Below, piece by piece: positions 1 to 10,456 of a DNA stretch of 64,000 nt. Origin of the DNA: Hymenopus coronatus (lineage: Eukaryota > Arthropoda > Insecta > Mantodea > Hymenopodidae). Under the pieces are notes generated by a model. That model saw only the letters and a program-made list of their open reading frames with translations, searched no databases and was not told the origin of the DNA. The translations under genes and the position numbers were made by a program. The stretch spans positions 13,736,501 to 13,800,500 of the forward strand of contig CM060880.1 in NCBI GenBank assembly GCA_030762935.1. The letters are read 5' to 3'. Position 1 is the stretch's first letter; every line of letters begins with the position of its first letter.

Positions 1-592
1 AAACGAGGAGAAAGGAGTCTTTCTCTTTGAGAAAAGTTTAAGTATCTAAGATTGAAACCAACAATCCGGAATATCTTTAAAATCGTCTGCAAAAAAAATA
101 TTATATATATAACATAAATTGTGTGATTTAATGAAGTCTACATTTTTCGTGTAGAAGTTTTGTATATCCCTTACGGTTTGCCAGATATACAAAATTCATC
201 CAGAATGAAGACGTCTTCAGAGACTATTCCCAGAAAATTCAAGATATACGTTTCAGTTGTCATAAGCGGTTCTTAAACACAAGGTATTTTAATTAAAATC
301 GTTTTTTTGAGAAAAACAAGTTGAAAATCTTCGTGTCGCATCCTTGGAAAATACCAAACTTAAATATCAAGTTTTCTGTTTAACGTTCTTTTCGGTTTTG
401 AGCTATGCTATCCACACACACACACGCAGAGAGATACACACACACACACACGTTTTTATAAAATTGCTTTATTTTGGAGACAGGTGGACCCAAAACATAT
501 ATTTCCGGTGAAATCTCGGTATCGAATTATTGGGTGCATTACAATAGCTTCTCTGTACACTATGTGCATAGTACGTGTAGAGAAAGTAAAAT
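1..592 (-). mobile_element. TRE copy, minus, cut by the window start
   Basis: First of about 40 copies of the T-run element (TRE). Read on the minus strand, a TRE runs from ACTTTCTCTA plus a hairpin (here the 543-588 end), through ATTCGATACCGAGATTTC, a GT microsatellite (seen as CA at 413-452), the block GATGCGACACGAAGATTTTC and the block TTGAATTTTCTGGGAATAG. The element's 3' half runs off the window edge. The open frame at 456-752 only partly overlaps it and is not supported as a gene. Confidence 0.85.
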
Positions 593-1159
593 AATCCATC
601 ACTCTACCTGCATCCTTGGGTATTGATAGGCTGAAGCCACAGGACATGAAGTTTCCAAGTACCGACCACGCACTATGCTGCTTAATTTCCGTGATCGGAG
701 AGAACCGATGTTTTTCAGCTGGCATGGCCATTGGGATATACTTTCTTATCAATGATTAATTAGAATGTGGGTGGTATTAAACGGACAGCCATTCTTTTCT
801 TTCAGAATTATGGATCAGATGTTGTTCTGTTGAAGAGTCGTGTGGTTTTTCCTTTTCAGGTAAGGTATAGGAGCTTTTGCGTGTGAAACTTCCATGGTAG
901 AAGTTGTAGCTTCTTTTGCTAGTGGGTCTTCTTTCTCATTTCCGATTGAACCTGTGTGTCCGCTATCCCAGCAAGGACAGGTGTGCAGCTATCGATCTTA
1001 TATCGATCTGGCTATTGGTTTATATATTGCACTTATTATTTATTCAGTTCAACGCTGCTTATTTCGTTGTCTGTCCACCATTCCAGTGCTGAATTAATTG
1101 TCCAAAGTTTAGCTTAAAAGTATCGAACAATTCGAGAACAGTTTGTTTCGTTTTGTAAT
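593..1159. other. Unassigned 0.57 kb
   Basis: No transposon family, tRNA-like box or credible exon recognised. A 67-codon open frame at 894-1097 (+) has no recognisable motif. Confidence 0.3.
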
Positions 1160-1513
1160 CGGCTTACCCTCCCCGGAATTATAGGACTGACACCCTCCTA
1201 GACTTACAAGCCAATGCCTAGGGGTCAGAAGCGTGTGAGGGAGCCTACGGCACGAAACCACAGATTGAGGAACCTGTTACGAGGGGTCGGAGTGAACATG
1301 AGGAAGTGGATGTTACGAAATGTAAGCGAAATTGGTGATTGGAAAGGTGATGATGGAGGAATTGGTGGAATGAGTGGCGGGGAAAATCGGAGGACCCGGA
1401 GAAAACCCGCCCAGACGCCGCTTCTTCCACCACAAATCCCACATGTGGGAGCTTGGAATCGAACCCGGGCTGCCTAGATGGGAGCGGTCTAACCACTCAG
1501 CCACAGCGCCGCC
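1160..1513 (-). mobile_element. tRNA-derived SINE, family C long form
   Basis: On the minus strand the head GGCGGCGCTGTGGCTGAGTG carries an A-box (GTGGCTGAGTGG) and the B-box CGGGTTCGATTCC, followed by TTTGTGGTGG and an approximately 230-bp body with repeated tcatc/cctcc motifs. A second long-form copy lies at 35243-35585 with the same order, including the CGGCTTACCCTCCCC block at the distal end. The overlapping open frames on both strands come from this repeat. Confidence 0.8.
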
Positions 1514-1654
1514 TGAGAAAAGTTTGTACTGTTCTGAAAAGATTTCAAAGTCGTTTTACATATGTCAAAATCATATCTAAGCAGAACATGTGAAGTAGAT
1601 ATATAAATGAGATTTGTAAGACTAGTTTGAACCTATTTATTTACCCTCTTTCCT

Positions 1655-1860
1655 TGTGCTCACAAGGTCACGAGTTCAAACCCGGCCTAGACCGATGGTT
1701 TTTAAATGTGGTTAAAACCGACAGCTCCATGTTGGTGGATTTACTGACTCGCAAGTTTCCTGGAAAAGCACAAGGTGACCTCAAATTATTTTGAGATGAA
1801 ACCCCAATGGCGACTTTCTATGTTGTACGTACTTTAGGTCCCAGGATTCATAGTGTAGCT
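1655..1860 (+). mobile_element. Possible tRNA-derived SINE fragment
   Basis: Contains a good B-box (AGTTCAAACCCGG at about 1673) followed by a body ending near TTAGGTCCCAGGATTCATAG. No A-box is preserved and no second copy was recognised with confidence, so the family is unassigned. Confidence 0.4.
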
Positions 1861-1923
1861 AACTATTATGGTCAATTGGTATTGGTTTAATTGTTTAGAA
1901 AGTCAATGCTATACCGGCATGTT

Positions 1924-2050
1924 GCCATGGTGGCTCAGTGGCAGAGCAACCGGCTAGAGATCGGGAGGTCCGTGGTTCAACTCCCGGCTATGGCATTGAT
2001 TTTTTCAGTGTGACTCAACCTATCCAATTTACATATTTGCTAGAGAATGT
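1924..2050 (+). mobile_element. tRNA-like SINE head, family F
   Basis: Positions 1924-1995 are close to a tRNA cloverleaf: a seven-pair acceptor stem (GCCATGG with CTATGGC, one G-U), a D-arm GCTC/GAGC and the B-box TGGTTCAACTCCC. The T-stem has two mismatches and the anticodon stem one. The 3' flank (attgattttttcagtgtgac) resembles that of the family F copies at 49008-49120 and 50049-50155. A SINE or tRNA pseudogene is therefore more likely than a working tRNA. Confidence 0.6.
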
Positions 2051-2470
2051 AAAAAGAGCGTCTAGAGATTTTCCAGAAGGCTTGTTTGGGATGGAGGAAT
2101 CACAGTCCTCCATTGCATCTAATCATGCCGGATATGTAAGTTTTGTAAACAAACAAGTGCGGGATCCCCCACCTTTTTTTAAATTACTTTTTGGACCATT
2201 CAAGAGATTCAAACTGAAATGTTTGATTAGAACACATGTTCCTATCGTAGGTAAACAGTGTATAGTGAAAGTAAACATAGAGTTGCATTTGAGGTGCTGG
2301 CGCAATATTTCCATTACAAACAAATTACATGCAAACATTCGCTTAACATCTTCACTTGTTCTGCCATCACTGAAATGAAGCTGGAGTAAGGGAGTACATA
2401 CATTAAACGCATGAACGGTGCAGATTGCATTTGTGGTTTTACCGTTAGTATACTAGCGTGGTTTTTAACT
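2051..2470. other. Unassigned 0.42 kb
   Basis: Part of a 146-codon open frame that starts inside the SINE head at 1938. It shows no domain or splice context, so I read it as chance. Confidence 0.3.
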
Positions 2471-2701
2471 TTTTTGGTAGTGTTTAACGCCCGCTTTTAC
2501 TGCTTGTAACAAGGCAGGCGATGACACTGGTGACACATGGAATGAAGATGGAGCACCGGTGGAATGTGATGGCGGGAGAAACAGGAGAGAACCCGTCCCT
2601 GCGCCGCTTTGTCCACCACAAGTCTAACATGCGGTCGCTTGGGATCTGGCCGTTTAGGCGATAGGCAACTAGTCTTAACTACTCGACCACGGCGCGGCCG
2701 T
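2471..2701 (-). mobile_element. tRNA-derived SINE, family C short form
   Basis: Reading the minus strand, a GCCGCGCCGTGGTCGAGTAG head is followed by a CCACAAAG-type box, TTCTCCTGTTTCTCCCGCC and the tail AAAGCGGGCGTTAAACACTA. Family C short copies share this tail throughout the window. Confidence 0.8.
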
Positions 2702-2996
2702 TTTTAACTTAGTTGTTCACATGGAGGACTTGCACCTCCTAAGGCTACAGTATTGCACACATTTACAATTATCATGTTCATTTACCTAAACTATATTACT
2801 TATCCTAATGTATATAGGCCCTACAGCCGCAAAGCTCCCTGGCTGGTTGCAAGTGTAGGTAGTCCTTTGGTTACTGCTACCTATTCCACCTCAATGCCTC
2901 TTTTCTCTCCAGTGCTCTCTGTCTCTCTTTGTTTTTTTCTTATCCACTTTTCTTTTACCTTTCACAAGTATCTGTAAGCGTTCGTTTTCCGTTGAC
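2702..2996. other. Unassigned, low complexity in part
   Basis: Pyrimidine-rich around 2895-2960. No gene or repeat family recognised. Confidence 0.3.
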
Positions 2997-3165
2997 ATCC
3001 GTGCTAACTCCATATACCCAAGGTCGCAGGTTCAAACCCGACGGAGGACGAGGGATTTTTTCGGGCGTAGACATTCTTAGCATCGCTTCCTTCGGAAGGG
3101 AAGTAAAGCCAAGCCGTTGGTCCCGTATCGTACATTTATGGTACGTAAAAGAATCTCAATCTAAG
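2997..3165 (+). mobile_element. tRNA-derived SINE, family A, 3'-truncated
   Basis: The B-box GGTTCAAACCCGACGGAGGA is followed by GGGATTTTTTCGGGCGTA and CTTCCTTCGGAAGGGAAGTA, the diagnostic body of family A. The head is damaged and the last third (the GAGCAAAATTAAGC block) is missing. Confidence 0.75.
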
Positions 3166-3292
3166 TAATAAAACCGTTTCTGCTAATGTGTGTCTCCATT
3201 AGCATAAAGTAGACAGAAAAATAAGCTTTTTAACAATAATTTCTTACAGAGACGTAAAGAAAGTCATGTGAATTGAGCACATGAGATTTTTT
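3166..3292 (+). mobile_element. TRE 3'-end fragment
   Basis: Matches the last 125 bp of the element: a TTAGCATAAAGTAGA block, TTTTTAACAATAATTTCTTACAG, AAAGAAAGTCATGTGAATTG and the terminal CACATGAGATTTTTT. Confidence 0.7.
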
Positions 3293-3382
3293 CTTAATGT
3301 TGAATAAAATATTGAAAAGCTATTTTGATGTATCATTTTTTACATCTTTTTCAAGTATTTCAAAAAGTAATTGGCTAACCAC

Positions 3383-3474
3383 GAACTGTAAGTTATACTT
3401 ATCAGATTTCGAATGCCCTGCAGGCCTCGATTCTCAATATGTATTCTCGGCCTGATAAGTATACCTTACAGTTC
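3383..3474. repeat. 23-bp inverted repeat, 46-bp spacer
   Basis: The arms at 3383-3405 and 3452-3474 (GAACTGTAAG...CTTATCAG and its complement) pair at 22 of 23 positions. They lie between two TRE pieces and are not part of the TRE. They could be a tiny MITE or a hairpin RNA. Confidence 0.75.
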
Positions 3475-3540
3475 TTAGTACACTTATAGTGTTATATGTG
3501 AAGTAGATATAATCAACGTACCTGTAGCGGCTGATGACTT

Positions 3541-4376
3541 TTTACTTTTTCTAGTCAATGTACAATGTACATTGTGGATAGAGAAAGTATTGTATTAAAC
3601 CCAAAAATTCGATACCGAGATTTCACCGGAAATACATGTTTTAGGGCCCCCTGAATCCAAAGAAAGCATTTTCAGGAAAAGGTCCGTATGTGTGTGTTTT
3701 GCGTCTGTGGACAGCATAGAGGGTTAAACACCAAACTTGGTATTTAAGTTTGGTGTCTTACAAAGATGCGACACGAAGATTTTCAAGAAAATCACGCCAC
3801 CCCTTTACTAGGAACAATTTTCGAAAATTTTGTTTTCCTTAAAAATGGCTTTAACGATTTTGATTAAAATACCACATATTACAGCCATTTTCGACACAAA
3901 TAAAATGAGTATCTTGAATCTTCTGGGAATAGCTTCTGAAGAGCTGTTTATTCTGGATGGCTTTGTATAACTGGTAAACCGTAAGAGATAGACAAAAACT
4001 TACTATACAAAAAATGTACATTTGTTAAAATACACAATTTATATCATATACATTTTTTTTCGTGGAGTTCACTGTTTTCGAGAAATTCCTTGTTATTAGT
4101 TTCAGTTGTGAAGTACTTATACTTTTCTCAGACAGGAGGTGTCCGTTTTTCTTTTGTTCTAGGCAAAGACGTGATTTACAATAAAAATCGCATAACGACA
4201 GCTTTTAAAACATTTGACTGTCACTTCAGCAGAGCGCATTTCTTTAGTTCCTTTCTACTTATAAGGAAGTAAGTAATAAGGAGAAATTCTGCTAATGTTT
4301 ATCTCTATTAGTATTGTGTAGAAAGAAGAATAATCCTTTGTAAGAAGTTTGTTTGTGGAGCAGCACATAAGATTTT
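3541..4376 (+). mobile_element. TRE copy, full length, variant 3' end
   Basis: Starts ACTTTTTCTAG with the hairpin arms CAATGTAC/GTACATTG, passes the CACCGGAAATACATG and GATGCGACACGAAGATTTTC blocks, and ends in a variant terminus (GTTTGTGGAGCAGCACATAAG) also seen in the copy ending near 44940. Together these define a subfamily. Confidence 0.85.
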
Positions 4377-4692
4377 GTAATGCATAAGGACGACAAAGCG
4401 ACTGTAATAGGCGCGCACGCACTTAGAAAACAGGCAAATAAAGTTTTATTTTGTTGATATTGAAAAGTTTGGTGAGAAAAGCGCATGTCTGTATCTCGGA
4501 AATCGATCACGTGCTGTAATCCTCGGGATTCACGTCTGGGAAAGTAGAGATGACATCTGGAAAATTGCTTTGTGAGCCTGCGCCTTATCTTGCCCACGTT
4601 TCTCTTTGAGAACAACCGCTTTTACAATTTGGCGAGTTCACATCTCAGTGTCATATGATATGGCGTTTTTCGCACAGCCAACTTCCTCACTC
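4377..4692. other. Unassigned 0.32 kb
   Basis: No recognised repeat or gene. A 107-codon minus-strand frame (4292-4615) mostly overlaps the TRE end and this stretch and shows no motif. Confidence 0.3.
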
Positions 4693-4780
4693 CTACTTTC
4701 TCTAGCACCTACTTAAAGCAAGTAGAGGAAGTGCTGTGTTCCACCCAAAATTTCGATATCGTGTTTAGAGACGCATTGAA
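4693..4780 (+). mobile_element. TRE 5'-end fragment
   Basis: Shows CTACTTTCTCTAGCACC, the return strand GTAGAGGAAGTGC and the following CCACCCAAAATTTCGATATC, then stops. Confidence 0.65.
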
Positions 4781-4796
4781 TCTACAATATATATTT

Positions 4797-6045
4797 TTAC
4801 TTTCTCTATACATACTATGTACATAGTGTATAGAGGGTATTGTATTGCACCCAAAAATTCCATTCCGAGATTTCACCGGAAATATATGTTTTGAAACCTC
4901 CTGAATCAAAAAAAAAAAAAAAAATCTGATGTGTTCCATTCACATGACTTTCTCTACATCTCTGTAACAATTTTTTGTTAAAAAGTTTATGCTTCTATTT
5001 GCTTCATGCTATTCCAGAAAAAATAGCAGAAATAGTCTTATTACTTGCTTCCTTGTAAGTAGAAGCGAAATAAGGGAGAACCATAGGTTAAAGTGATAGT
5101 CAAAAGCTGGTTGCTATGTGACTGAAGTTTCTTTGTTTGTATGGACAGGAATTGACAAATTCCTGTATGAGAGATATATAAGTTTTTAAAAACTGAAACT
5201 AAAAACAAGGAATATCGAAAAAATGACCATCTCCACGAAAAAAAATGTATATTACATAAATTTTGTGTTTTAACGTGCTCTACATTTTTTGTGTGGTAAG
5301 TTTTTGTCCATCTCTTACGGTTTAGCAGTTTTGCAAAATTCCGTAAAATTGATCCAGAATAAAGTAGTCTTCAGAGGCTATTCCCAGAAAATTCAAGATA
5401 TGCATTTTATTTGTCAGGTAAATTTCTCTAATATTCGAAATTTTAATCAAAATCGTTAGAGCCATTTTTAAGAAAATCAAAAGTTTGGTATTCAACGGTC
5501 TTTTCGTTTTTGAGCTCTGCTGTCCACAGACACAGCACGCACGCACGCGCACACATACAGACACAGGCCTTTTTCTGAAAATGCTTTTTTTTTTTTAATT
5601 CGGGGGGACCCAAAACATGTATTTCCGGTGTAATCTCGGTATCGAGTATCTCTATACACTATGTATGTAGTAGGAGTAGAGAAAGTAAAAAAAAATAGAA
5701 AAATGTCCGTGTGAGTGTGTATGTGTCTTGGTATTGGTGTTTAAGTTCAGTATCTTCCAAGGCTACGACATGAAGATTTGCAAGAAAATCTGAGGGAAGA
5801 TTTTGGAAACATTTCCGAAAATTTTGTTTTTTTCAAAAATGGATCTAACGATTTTGATTAAAATGTAGTAAATTAATGATATTTACATGGTAAATAAAAT
5901 GTATATCTTGAATTTTCTGCGAATAGCCTTTGAAGACACCTTTATTCTGGATGAATTTTACGGAATGTTGCATAATTGGTAAACCGTAAGAGATAGTCAA
6001 AAACTTAGGTAACAAAAAATGTAGATCTCGTTAAAACACCTGTTG
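4797..6045 (+). mobile_element. TRE host copy interrupted by a second TRE
   Basis: The host starts TTACTTTCTCTATACATAC at 4797 and runs to an A-run at 4908-4924. It resumes at the A-run 5687-5695 with TAGAAAAATGTCCGTGTG, exactly the block expected next, and continues to GTAGATCTCGTTAAAACAC near 6045. Its 3' quarter is missing. Confidence 0.85.
4925..5686 (-). mobile_element. TRE copy nested in a TRE
   Basis: Runs from TCTGATGTGTTCCATTCACA (element 3' end) to GTAGAGAAAGT (element 5' end) on the plus strand, with both termini complete. It is flanked by 17 A on the left and 9 A on the right. The open frame at 5322-5564 (-) lies inside it. Confidence 0.85.
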
Positions 6046-6550
6046 TTGCATTCGAGGATTTAAAATATGTGTTTACCTTGAAATGTAATTGATAGTGGTC
6101 GACAATCTCTAGGGGACTTATCGAATTCTATCGCCTGGTGTTGACACGTGTGAAAGAAACATAACAAGACTTTATAAAGGACTGATTTCTTTTTGCTATT
6201 TGAAATTGGCTAGAGTTAAGGTGACATAGAGCTGTTAATTGTTGCGGCGTTGCCACATAATTGAAATGTTCCGGGAGCCCTATCAGCAGGAACAAAAAGC
6301 ACTTGATCGTGGTGGCAATCTCGCTCCCTTTCATTATCTTGTCGCAAGGCATTGTGTGCCGAACACAATAGAAGTGCTCACCCTCCCCCATTAGTGCCGC
6401 TACCTTCTAACACCATATTCAATTTATTTATTTATTACCCATGTGCTCGAGTAATGTTGACAGTTTTAACTGCGCGCGCTCTTGTCATCTCGTTCCAGAA
6501 CCTATGTATTATTAAAATGAATTAACGCCATTAAAATTTAAAATGCATTT
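6046..6550. other. Non-repetitive island
   Basis: No TRE, SINE or transposase similarity. The middle (6190-6400) is GC-richer than its surroundings and contains AATTGTTGCGGCGTTGCC and TAATTG motifs. It is a candidate regulatory stretch, and I see no coding evidence. Confidence 0.35.
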
Positions 6551-6775
6551 TTACTTTCTCTACAATGTACAATTTGCATAGTAAATTAGTAGTGCATTCC
6601 ACCAAAAAATTCGATACCGAGATGTTACCGGAAACATGTGTTTTGAGGACCCCTGAATTATAAAGTATTGTAAGAAAAAAGTTCGTCTGTATGTCCGAGA
6701 ACAGCCTAAATCAAAAACGAAACGACGGTTAAATACCAAACTTGGCATATAAGTTCAGTTCCTTCAATGAGGAAG
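6551..6775 (+). mobile_element. TRE 5' fragment
   Basis: Starts TTACTTTCTCTACAATG and includes AAATTCGATACCGAGATG, a shortened GT region and AAATACCAAACTTGG. It ends after the TTCCTTCAATGAGG block. Confidence 0.75.
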
Positions 6776-6822
6776 ATTGTTAGGAGGAAGTATGATATAA
6801 ATATCATGGGTTTTAATTGCTT

Positions 6823-7550
6823 TCTCTTAACGTACTATATAAGGTATTGTATTGTACCCAAAAATTCGATACCGAGATTTCACCGGAAATACATGTTTTG
6901 ACACATCCTGAATCCAAAAAAATTTTTTTTAGAAAAATGTCCGCGCGCGCGTGTGTGTGGGCAGCATAGCTCAAAAGCGAAAAGTCCGTTAAATACCAAA
7001 CGTGGTATTTAAGTTCAGTATCTTCCAAGGATGAGACACGAATATTTTCAAGAAAATCCCCCACCCCCAACTAACTTTTACATGGAAAAATTTTCGAAAA
7101 TTTTGATCTTCCCAAAAATGGTCCCAAGGATTTTGATTAACATTTCGTATACTAAAGATCTTTACATGACAAATAAAATGTACATCTTGAATTTTCTGGG
7201 AATAGCCTCTGAAGACATCTTTATTCTGGATGAATTTTGCGGAAGTTTGCAGAACTGCTTAACCGTAAGAGATGGACAAAACCTTACTTAATAGAAAATG
7301 TGGAGCTCGTTAAAACACACAATTTATGTTATTTATATATATCGTGGAGTTGATCGTTTTTAGAGATATCCCTTGTTATTGGTTTCAGATTTAAAATACT
7401 TATACTTTTCTCATACGGGAATTTTGTCAACTCCTGTCCATACAAAGGAACTTCAGTCACATAGCAACCAGCTTTTGACTATCACTTTAACCTATGGTGC
7501 GCCCTTACTTCTCTCCTACTTACATAGAGGCATGTAATTAGACCATTTCT

Positions 7551-7595
<45 letters not shown>

Positions 7596-7897
7596 GTGTT
7601 TAACGTCCGCGTTTACTACAAATGACACCGCTGGCGATGACACTGATTATACATAGAATGAAAATTGAGCACCGGTGGAATGCGATGGCGGGGGAACCCG
7701 GAGAAAACTCGCCCTTGCGCCGTTTTGCCCACCACAAAGCTCACATATGGTTGCTCGGGTTCGAACCCAGGCCGTGTAGGTGAAAGGCGACCACGGCGCG
7801 ACAATTTTCGGTTAGCACGAAGTAAATAGAAAAATTGGCTTTTTAACAACAATTTGTTGTAGAGATGTAGAAAAAGTCATGTAAATTTAACACATTA
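6823..7897 (+). mobile_element. TRE copy split by a SINE
   Basis: The left part (6823-7550) runs from a degraded TGCTTTCTCTTAACG end through all body blocks to AGACCATTTCTG. The right part (7804-7897) resumes with TCGGTTAGCACGAAGTAAAT and ends GTAGAAAAAGTCATG...ACATTAGATTTT. A family C SINE with its poly-A/T tail separates them. Confidence 0.8.
7551..7803 (-). mobile_element. tRNA-derived SINE, family C short form
   Basis: A run of about 40 T (7551-7592) is the poly-A tail of a minus-strand insertion. It is followed by the tail complement AGTGTTTAACGTCCGCG and the head complement ending ACCACGGCGCGAC. It sits within a TRE and is therefore younger than it. Confidence 0.8.
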
Positions 7898-8484
7898 GAT
7901 TTTTTTTAGTTGGGTATTAAATGTATGTTGATATGAAATTGGGTAGAACAAGTTTTATAACTGCGGTGCGGGAGTAGTTCGGAAATTTAGCGCTCCATCA
8001 CTGAGATGGTATACATTATCAAAAAGCAAGGGCAGTTCAGGTACATATAGGTATTTTGTTGGCGCACCCTGCAATGTCATACATAAGTTGTTATAATCCT
8101 GAAAATAAGCAAGTTTAGGCTTATCGCGAAAATGAGTAATATCAAATTCCCGCAGTAACTAAATACTTTTATTAAAAGTTGGATTTCACTTTGCAATATT
8201 CGTCATTTTATAAGGTAGCTTGGTTGCAGTTTAGCCCCGCCTTTGTTCCTGTTTTGGTTACGAACGCCAAGAAAAACTACAACCGAAGAAAACTCCATGA
8301 CAAGAGCTCATTACAGCGTGTATGGAACATTTTGCTCTAGCATTGCGCCCAAGGAAGCGCGTTGCGTACATATATTTGTTAACCGTATATCAGAAGCATC
8401 CGAATGAACATTTCTTAAGCGTGATTGGACATGTTCTTCAGATCCAAATCCGCTGCCACGTAAAATCACGTTTCATATTATATT
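7898..8484. other. Unassigned 0.59 kb
   Basis: No recognised family. The right half (8225-8480) may be the decayed N-terminal half of the adjoining mariner, but I could not read its motifs. Confidence 0.3.
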
Positions 8485-9010
8485 TTGGATTAACCATTTA
8501 AAATAAGAGACAAAGTGGGCGAAAGGATTCCAAAGACAGTCAACTATGTTCCATCACCAAAAGAGTGATTGCCATTGTTTTTGGGATGTCCGGGTTTTGT
8601 GTTAAGCTTCCTGATAAAGGGCAAAACCATCAATGGAGAGTGCATACTATGTTAGTTTGCTGGAGCTGTTGAAGGCCAAACGTCCTCACTTGTTAAAAGA
8701 ATAAAATGATTTTCGCCGAGATCACTTCAACTGCGTCAGAAATATGCATTTTTGCCGTTCTAGACTGCTGTCAATTGCCACATATTCGCCCGATGTGACC
8801 CCCAGTTACTTTCTTCTCCCCAAATCTTTAGAAATGTCTGATAGACTTATATTTACCATAGATGCGGTGAACAAAGTTATACAAACCCTTATTTTACGCA
8901 GAGGACAAATCGTTTTATACTGGCGGTACAAGGAAGTTAAAGGTATTCTTGGGCCAAGTGTATAAAATTAAAAGGGGACCATTTTAGGAAACTGTTAAAA
9001 TGTTGTTTTC
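8485..9010 (+). pseudogene. Mariner transposase remnant
   Basis: Translation across frameshifts gives RVIAIVF, a GKTINGE-like block (seen as KGKTINGECIL), RPHLLKE-like residues and then ATYSPDVTPSYFLLPKSLE. This corresponds to the mariner order V-x-A-T-V-F-W-D, G-K-T-I-x-G-x-Y and Y-S-P-D-L-A-P-S-D. The second catalytic Asp region is present as PDV. Several stops and frameshifts make it inactive. Terminal repeats were not found. Confidence 0.75.
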
Positions 9011-9803
9011 TTCTTGAGGTTTGGAAAATCTCCAATAAACACGTTGCCAGCGTTTTTATTCCGCCCGTACCACCTCGGCTGATCTTGTGCGTCATGTACA
9101 CTTAAACGGGATATAGTTGCATTAGAAGAATACAATAAAACTTAGTTGGGCTGTGGATACTTTCAACGGAACATAAATGCAGTATGGCAAGGTTGATGGA
9201 TCATTGACACTATTCTAGTGCTGATGGTTGGTGCGTATTTTCAAATGCAGACGACACACGCTTAGCCTGGCTGAGATTAGCAATATCTTGTAGCCGGAGA
9301 GTAACATAAAGAAGCCTCGACCTCAAAAATCAATGAGTGGAAGAACAAAGTGGCAGTCGATAGCATTGTTGGGGGACTGTGGACAGTGTGGCAGCCACGG
9401 AGCTGGTGCCTGTGCGATCGATATCTCTATCCCGGCCAAGTCAAGGCGACAGTCTTGTTACCTCCCAGCTTTCCCGCTTATTTACTTCATTCTCGGTCAC
9501 CTCTGGGTAATCCCTTGAGGAGCAGATGGCCTTCTGCACTTTGGAGAAACACATGGAATGTATGTGCCAGAAGAAACCATGATATGCACATTCTGTCACT
9601 TTAGCACGAAACTCAGTGCTTAATAATTGTTACTATTCTATATCTATTTCTTGAATTTAATAGCAGTATCTATAGATTTTCTTGAAACTATCATGTTTAT
9701 CCTTTTGTTTCTGTAGGCACAGGGTAAATCTTAGTCCATCTTCTTGATGTGGGGGTAGTTTGGTGCCTCCAGATTAGAATCTTCCTTGGCATGAGTTACT
9801 AGC
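9011..9803. other. Unassigned 0.79 kb, partly GC-richer
   Basis: The segment 9330-9530 is GC-richer and supports two overlapping short frames (61 and 84 codons), neither with a known motif or splice context. No repeat family recognised. Confidence 0.3.
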
Positions 9804-9886
9804 TTTCCCTTATCTTGAGAGGATGAATGTCAGGCATCTCTTAGGTCTATAGCCCGCCGGTTATCTGAGCATTACTTCATTCAACT
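9804..9886 (+). mobile_element. Old SINE family B body fragment
   Basis: CCCTTATCTTGAGAGGATGA aligns with the family B block that in other copies reads CCCTTATCCTGAGAAGATGA. It is followed by degraded forms of the GAGATCATTTGAGCA and TTTCATTC blocks. Confidence 0.5.
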
Positions 9887-9945
9887 TCTGATATTCTCTA
9901 CCTGGCGAAAGGTCGTTACATTCACATGATGCTTTCTACAAATAC

Positions 9946-10096
9946 TTCTCCCGTGTCGTAGATTTACGGCTCATGAAAGGACCTCAAGCCTGATAAAGAG
10001 GTACATGAGCAAAATTAAGCGACCTTTTACGCGCAGTATAGAATGGGACCCTGAGAACCACAGCAGTTACAGAGCGTCCATAAATAAAACTCCATT
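9946..10096 (+). mobile_element. SINE family A, 3' half
   Basis: Begins at CCCGTGTCGTAGATTTACGG and runs through GAGCAAAATTAAGCGACC to AGAGCGTCCATAAATAAAAC plus TCCATTTCATTTC. The tRNA-like head is absent. Confidence 0.75.
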
Positions 10097-10161
10097 TCAT
10101 TTCCTTCTACTTACCAGAAATCTTCACACCTATCTTCATTAGCATGATATAGATAAAAGAA

Positions 10162-10456
10162 GTCGTCCTCCGTGGTGTAATGGTTGCCATGCTAACTTCA
10201 TGCACCCAAGGTCGCGGGTTCAAACCCGGCGGAGGACGATGGATTTTTTCGGGTGTAAACTCCTCAGCATGGCTTCCATCGGAAGGCAAGTAAAGCCGTT
10301 AGTCCCGAGTCGTAGATTTACGACAGGTAAAAGAACCTGAAGCCTGATAAAAGTGACTTCTGAGCAAAATTAAGCGATCTTTCACGCTCAGTATAGAATG
10401 GGACTCTTGAGAACCACAGCAGTTAAAGAGCGTCCATAAATAAAAAACTCCATTTC
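10162..10456 (+). mobile_element. SINE family A, full-length copy
   Basis: A-box in CCGTGGTGTAATGGTTGCC, B-box CGGGTTCAAACCC at about 10217, then GGATTTTTTCGGGTG, the GCAAAATTAAGCG block and the tail GAGCGTCCATAAATAAA. At about 295 bp this is the best reference copy of the family. It lies 65 bp downstream of a 3' half-copy with the same terminal TCCATTTCATTTC. Confidence 0.85.

Noticed and set aside
1245..1504. Overlapping open frames on both strands
   Set aside because: They are frames of a family C SINE; similar ones recur at 35292-35534 and 11096-11489.
1924..1995. Functional tRNA gene
   Set aside because: Acceptor and D-arms pair, but the T-stem has two mismatches and the 3' flank matches other SINE copies.
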